In this document: positions 14,783-20,016 of the stretch, in pieces
Layout: each line of letters begins with the position of its first letter
Numbering within the stretch: the first letter of the stretch is position 1
NCBI GenBank assembly: GCA_031386065.1
Contig: JANNBZ010000438.1
Location: 1 to 20,016 of the forward strand
Origin: JANYJJ01 sp031386065
Lineage (GTDB): Bacteria > Pseudomonadota > Gammaproteobacteria > Burkholderiales > Burkholderiaceae_C
Direction of reading: 5' to 3'
Length of the DNA stretch: 20,016 nt
The notes under the pieces: generated by a model
Told to the model about the DNA's origin: nothing
What the model saw: the letters and a program-made list of their open reading frames with translations, nothing else
Database searches by the model: none
Made by a program: the position numbers and the translations under genes

Positions 14783-14824
14783 CACGCATCCACTTCTCTT
14801 CCCTTCCACCGCCAGGAGATTCTC

Positions 14825-16039
14825 ATGAGCCCACTCGCCCGCCGCCGTGCCTTCATCCAACGCTCGGCCGCCCTGGTGGGCACGTCGGCGCTGGGCTTCC
14901 CGCTGATCGGCGGCGCGCAGCCGAAGACGGTCAAGGTCGGCATCCTGCACCCGGTGACGGGCGCGCTGGCGTACTCGGGCCAGCAGTGCCGCGAAGGCGC
15001 GCTGATGGCGATCGAGGACATCAACAAGTCCGGCATCAAGTCCATGGGCGGCGCCAAGCTCGAAGTGCTGCTAGGCGACGCGCAAAGCACGCCGCAAGCC
15101 GGCACCGCCGAGATCGAGAAGATGAACGAGGCCGGCTGCGCGGCGGTGGTCGGCGCCTACGCCTCTGCCATCTGCCTGGCCACCACGCAGGCCGCGGCCA
15201 AGTACAACCTGCCGCACGTGGTGGACATCGGCGTGGCCGATCAGATCGTCGAGCGCGGCCTGAAAAACACCTTCCGCTTCGGCCCCGGCTACCGCGTCTG
15301 CGCACAGGTGGCGATGGCCAACCTGCACGTGCTGAACACCGCCGCCGGCAAGCCGGCCAAGACGGTGATGATCATTCACGAAGAGAGCCTGTTCGGCACC
15401 GGCACCGCCAACCTGCTGGCGCGCGAACTGCCGGGCTACGGCTACACGGTGACCGAGGTCATCAAGCACGCCAACCCGACGCGCGACTTCAACAACATCG
15501 TGCTGCGCATGAAGGCGGTCAACCCCGACATCGTGATCCCGGCCAACTACTACAACGAATACGCGCTGCTGGTGCGCACGATGCAGCAGCAGAAGGTCAG
15601 CCCGAAGGCGATCTATTCAGTGCTGGGCGGGGCGGCATCGAGCTACAAATTCCTGAAGGAATTCCCGGAAGCGGCGAACGGCATCATCGACTGCAACCAC
15701 TGGTTCAACCCGAAGGACAAACGCAGCGCCGAACTGCGCAAGCGCACCGAGGCCAAGGGCCTGTTTTTCAGCTACGAGGTGTTCAACACCTACACCGCCG
15801 TGCGCCTGCTGGCCGATGCGATCGAGCGCGCCAAGAGCGCCGACCGCGCCGCCATCATCGACGCGCTGGCCAAGAGCACCTTCGCCGACCACTTCATGCC
15901 CTACGGCCCGACGAAGTTCGAGAACGGCCAGAACATGGGCGCGCAACCGCTGATGACGCAGGTCATCAAGGGCGATATCCGCGTCATCGTGCCGCGCGAG
16001 TTCCGCGAGGCGGAACCCATCTTCCCGCTGCGCGCCTGA
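14825..16039 (+). CDS. HAAT-type ABC transporter periplasmic binding protein (LivJ-like)
   Basis: The 404-residue protein belongs to the branched-chain-amino-acid binding-protein family (Peripla_BP_6 type). The N-terminus has an Arg-rich patch RRRAF followed by a hydrophobic stretch (about 14-30), with likely cleavage near GGA31. The twin arginines followed by A-F-I suggest Tat export, which is common for these proteins in betaproteobacteria. Family motifs are VKVGILHPVTGALAYSGQQCREGALMAIEDIN (about 36-67), VVGAYASAICLATTQAAAKYN and HEESLFGTGTANLLA. The ATG at 14825 has AGGAG six bases upstream (14814-14818). The family also binds amides, urea, aromatic acids and other carboxylates, so the name does not fix the ligand. 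The permease and ATPase genes follow after a large palindrome. Confidence 0.95.
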   Translation: MSPLARRRAFIQRSAALVGTSALGFPLIGGAQPKTVKVGILHPVTGALAYSGQQCREGALMAIEDINKSGIKSMGGAKLEVLLGDAQSTPQAGTAEIEKMNEAGCAAVVGAYASAICLATTQAAAKYNLPHVVDIGVADQIVERGLKNTFRFGPGYRVCAQVAMANLHVLNTAAGKPAKTVMIIHEESLFGTGTANLLARELPGYGYTVTEVIKHANPTRDFNNIVLRMKAVNPDIVIPANYYNEYALLVRTMQQQKVSPKAIYSVLGGAASSYKFLKEFPEAANGIIDCNHWFNPKDKRSAELRKRTEAKGLFFSYEVFNTYTAVRLLADAIERAKSADRAAIIDALAKSTFADHFMPYGPTKFENGQNMGAQPLMTQVIKGDIRVIVPREFREAEPIFPLRA

Positions 16040-16049
16040 ACGATCAGTA

Positions 16050-16107
16050 CCGTTCACCCTGAGGTATCGAAGGGCCGCGCTGGTCTTCGATACCTCAGCC
16101 CGAACGG
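16050..16107. repeat. Large palindrome between binding-protein and permease genes (possible attenuator)
   Basis: CTGAGGTATCGAAG (16059-16072) and CTTCGATACCTCAG (16085-16098) are perfect 14-bp reverse complements with a 12-base loop. After three unpaired positions, CCGTTC (16050-16055) pairs with GAACGG (16102-16107), giving 20 paired of 23. AGTTTTG follows (16108-16114). As I recall, palindromes of the type CCGTTC...CTGAG...TCGAAG are dispersed in Burkholderiales and other genomes. Lying 11 bases after the binding-protein stop, it could act as a partial terminator or mRNA stabiliser. Confidence 0.75.
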
Positions 16108-16142
16108 AGTTTTGTCACCGCTGCGGGGAACGACTTCGCACC

Positions 16143-17015
16143 ATGCTCGACTTCGGCATCCTGTTTCCGTCGGTCCTGAACGGACTGACCACCGGCGCGG
16201 TCTACGCGCTGATCGCGCTTGGCCTGACGCTGATCTACGGCGTGCTGCACATCATCAACTTCGCGCACGGCGCGGCGCTGATGGTGGCGCTGTACGCGGT
16301 GTACTGGCTGAAGGCGCGCTGGGGCATCGACCCGTACCTGGCGCTGCCCCTGGTCGTGCCTGCGATGTTCGTGCTCGGCTACGGCTTGCAGCGCGGCGTC
16401 ATCAACCGCGCCAGCCACGGCAAGGACGAGAACATCCTGCTCGTCACGCTGGGCCTGTCCATCGTGCTGGAAAACCTGGCGCTGCTGTTCTTCAAAAGCG
16501 ACACCCGCACCATCGACACCGCCTACACGCTGACCACGCTGCAGATCGGACCGGCCTTCATCGCGCTGCCCAAGCTGGTGGCGTTCGCCGGCGCGCTGGT
16601 CGCGTCGGCGGTGCTGATGTGGACGGTGACGCGCACCGACCTCGGCCGCGCGATCCGCGCGGTCGCCAAAGAAAAGCACGGTGCCAAGCTGATGGGCATC
16701 GATGTCGACCATGTCTACGCGATGAGCTTCGGCATCGGCCTGGCCTGCCTGGGCGCGGCGGCCTGCTTCCTGCTGCCCGCGTATTACGTGAACCCGCAGG
16801 TCGGCTCGGGCTTCGTGCTGGTGGCCTTCACCATCGTCGTGCTCGGCGGCATGGGCAGCTTCAGGGGGGCGCTGCTGGGCGGGCTGCTGATCGGCGTGGT
16901 GGAGTCGCTGGGCGGATTGTTTCTGGGCGAATCGCTGGGCCAGATCGGCATCTTCGCGATCTTCATCGGCGTGCTGCTGTTCCGCCCGCAAGGCCTGTTC
17001 GGGGCCAGCGCATGA
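16143..17015 (+). CDS. HAAT ABC transporter permease, LivH-type
   Basis: This 290-residue inner-membrane permease of the branched-chain-amino-acid importer class has about eight hydrophobic segments. Typical sequence includes FPSVLNGLTTGAVYALIALGLTLIYGVLHIINFAHGA (about 8-44) and the ATPase-contact EAA-like loop around GRAIRAVAKEKHGAKLMGID (172-191). The end GVLLFRPQGLFG is standard. The ATG at 16143 has GCGGGGAA upstream (16123-16130), a rather distant ribosome site. The gene follows a 103-base gap dominated by the palindrome and overlaps livM-type by ATGA. With its LivM-type partner it forms the membrane channel. Confidence 0.95.
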   Translation: MLDFGILFPSVLNGLTTGAVYALIALGLTLIYGVLHIINFAHGAALMVALYAVYWLKARWGIDPYLALPLVVPAMFVLGYGLQRGVINRASHGKDENILLVTLGLSIVLENLALLFFKSDTRTIDTAYTLTTLQIGPAFIALPKLVAFAGALVASAVLMWTVTRTDLGRAIRAVAKEKHGAKLMGIDVDHVYAMSFGIGLACLGAAACFLLPAYYVNPQVGSGFVLVAFTIVVLGGMGSFRGALLGGLLIGVVESLGGLFLGESLGQIGIFAIFIGVLLFRPQGLFGASA

Positions 17016-17975
17016 AGACGCCGAGCCGCGACGTGCTGGCCATCGCCGCGTTTGCGGCAACCGTGGTCGGGGCCACGCTGGTGCTCGATTCCGGCGTGTG
17101 GCTGACCTTCATCATGATGGCGCTGTACGCCGCGTTGCTGGCGCAGGCGTGGAACATCTTGGGCGGCTACGGCGGGCAGTTCTCGTTCGGTCACGCGCTG
17201 TTCTTCGGCAGCGGTGCGTATATGCAGGCCATCGCGCAACTCAGCTTCGGGCTCAACCCCTGGCTGGCGCTGGTGGCGTCGGTGGCGCTGGCCGCGGTGG
17301 TCGGAGCCTTCGTCGGCGCGCTGACGTTTCGCTACGGGCTGAAGGGTTCGTACTTCGCGCTGGTGACGCTGGCGTTTGCCGAGGTGTTCCGCATTCTGTC
17401 GGTGTCGGTGGGCATCACCGGTGGCGGGGTCGGGCTGATGCTGCCGCTGCGCGAATCGTTCGCCAACCTGCAGTTCGCATCACGCAAGGGTTCCATCATG
17501 CTGGTGCTGGGCTTCGTGGTGGCGGCCTTGCTGGTGACGGCTTGGCTGCGCCATTCGCGCTTCGGCGCGCAATTGCAGGCGGTGCGCGACAACGAAGACG
17601 CCGCGCGTGCCGTCGGCGTCGACCCATGGCGCGTGAAGCTGGGTGCCATCACGCTGTCGGCTGCCTTCATGGGCGCGGGCGGCGCGTTCTACGTGCAGGT
17701 GTTCCAGTACCTGGACCCGGCCATCGCCTTCGGCCCGGCCACCTCAGTCGAGGCGCTGGTGGCGGCCATCGTCGGTGGCATCGGCACGCTGTGGGGCCCG
17801 CTGCTGGGGGCCGCCATGCTGCACCTGCTGGCCGAAGTCACGCGCAACCTGTTCGGCCAGTTGCCGGGCCTGAACATGGTGATCTACGGCTCGGTGCTGG
17901 TGCTGATCGTGATGTTCCTGCCGCGCGGGCTGTCGGGCATGGGCCGCAGTGTTCGCGACGTGTGGCGGGGCCGCG

Positions 17976-17983
<8 letters not shown>
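17012..17983 (+). CDS. HAAT ABC transporter permease, LivM-type
   Basis: This 323-residue second permease of the importer has multiple membrane segments. Typical motifs are AQAWNILGGYGGQFSFGHALFFGSGAY (about 44-70), FRYGLKGSYFALVTLAFAEV and the cytoplasmic loop GAQLQAVRDNEDAARAVGVDPWRVKL (about 187-212), which is the ATPase contact. The end VLIVMFLPRGLSG is usual. The ATG overlaps the preceding stop (ATGA). The 3' end overlaps the next gene by eight bases (ATGGCTGA), so production is translationally coupled. Confidence 0.95.
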
Positions 17984-19431
<1,448 letters not shown>

Positions 19432-19435
<4 letters not shown>

Positions 19436-20016
19436 GCCACCTGACCACGCTGGCGCAAAAACTGGTGGCGCACGCCGCCGGGCGCAGCCATGTGGTGCCG
19501 GGCGAGATCGTCACCTGCCGCGTCGACCTGGCGATGTTCCACGACTCCAGCGGCCCGCGTCGGCTGCAGCCGATGCTGGCCGAGCTGGGCGCGCAAATTT
19601 GGGACAAGGACAAGGTCGTGCTGGTGATCGACCACTACGTGCCCGAGGCCGACGCCGAGTCGCGCCGCATCGTGCGCATCGCGCGCGACTGGGCCGCCGA
19701 GCAGCGGCTGCCGCATGTCTACGACTCGCTGGGCATCTGCCACGTGGTGGTGCCGCAGCACGGCCACATCCGGCCCGGCATGTTCTGCGTCGGCGGCGAT
19801 TCGCATTCGCCCACCGGCGGCGCGTTCGGTGCCTACATGTTCGGCATCGGCGCGACCGAGATGCTCGGCGTCGTCACCACCGGCGAAATCTGGCTGAAGG
19901 TGCCGCAAACCCTCTTCATGCGCTGGAGCGGCAGGCTGGCCGACGGCGTCAGCGCGAAGGACATGATGCTGGCGATGATCGGCCGCTTCGGCATGAACGG
20001 CGGCCAGTACCAGGCG
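19432..20016 (+). CDS. Aconitase/3-isopropylmalate dehydratase-family large subunit, 5' part
   Basis: The first 195 codons are visible; the gene runs off the window. The start GTG at 19432 overlaps the LivF-type stop (GTGA) and gives SHLTTLAQKLVAHAAG, matching the usual LeuC opening. Landmarks are HDSSGPRRLQPMLAELG, KVVLVIDHYVPEAD and the active-site stretch GGDSHSPTGGAFGAYMFGIGATEM, equivalent to GDSHTxTHGAFGxxxFGIG. The three cysteines that bind the 4Fe-4S cluster lie further downstream in this family and are not visible. The divergence from LeuC (SPTGGA for TxTHGA) and the transporter setting suggest a catabolic hydratase, for instance of a methylated or branched dicarboxylic acid, rather than leucine synthesis. 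A small swivel-domain subunit is expected beyond the end. The substrate is unknown. Confidence 0.9.

Overview
The window is high-GC DNA that reads like a chromosomal segment of a betaproteobacterium, most likely order Burkholderiales. The evidence is the codon bias, the protein flavour, the gsp gene order and two kinds of interspersed palindrome that I associate with that order. The genus cannot be told from the sequence alone. No tRNA, rRNA, CRISPR array, transposase or phage gene is visible.

Layout. (1) 1-952: 3' part of biosynthetic threonine dehydratase ilvA. (2) 953-1297: a non-coding spacer crowded with inverted repeats, including a duplicated hairpin whose two copies carry a compensatory base-pair swap. 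(3) 1298-2371: a CobT-family protein in which residues expected to be catalytic are substituted. (4) 2400-13896: a nearly complete type II secretion system. gspC lies on the minus strand, divergent from a plus-strand run gspG-H-I-J-K-L-M-N-D-E-F. Most junctions in that run are ATGA/TTGA overlaps or a few bases. The exceptions are gspH/gspI and gspE/gspF, where repeat-like palindromic DNA sits in the gap, and gspK/gspL, where a promoter-like spacer sits. The prepilin peptidase (GspO/PilD) and any pilotin are not in the window. (5) 13973-20016: a GntR/HutC-type regulator with a palindromic operator candidate just upstream, then a complete branched-chain-amino-acid-type (HAAT) ABC importer (binding protein, two permeases, two ATPases). 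This is translationally coupled to the 5' part of an aconitase/LeuC-family hydratase that runs off the end.

How the parts work together. In the T2SS, GspE powers the platform GspF-L-M(-C), pseudopilins G-H-I-J-K form the piston, and GspD is the outer-membrane secretin. GspC links the platform to the secretin through its HR domain, and here it lacks a PDZ domain. The second cluster looks like a ligand-controlled uptake-and-catabolism unit: the importer brings in a small carboxylate or amino-acid-like compound, the UTRA regulator senses it or a product, and the aconitase-family enzyme begins or continues its breakdown. The substrate cannot be read from the window.

The observations most worth a second look are the CobT-like protein with altered active-site motifs, the covarying hairpin pair after ilvA, the HAAT plus aconitase-family module with its candidate operator, and the large palindrome between the binding-protein and permease genes.
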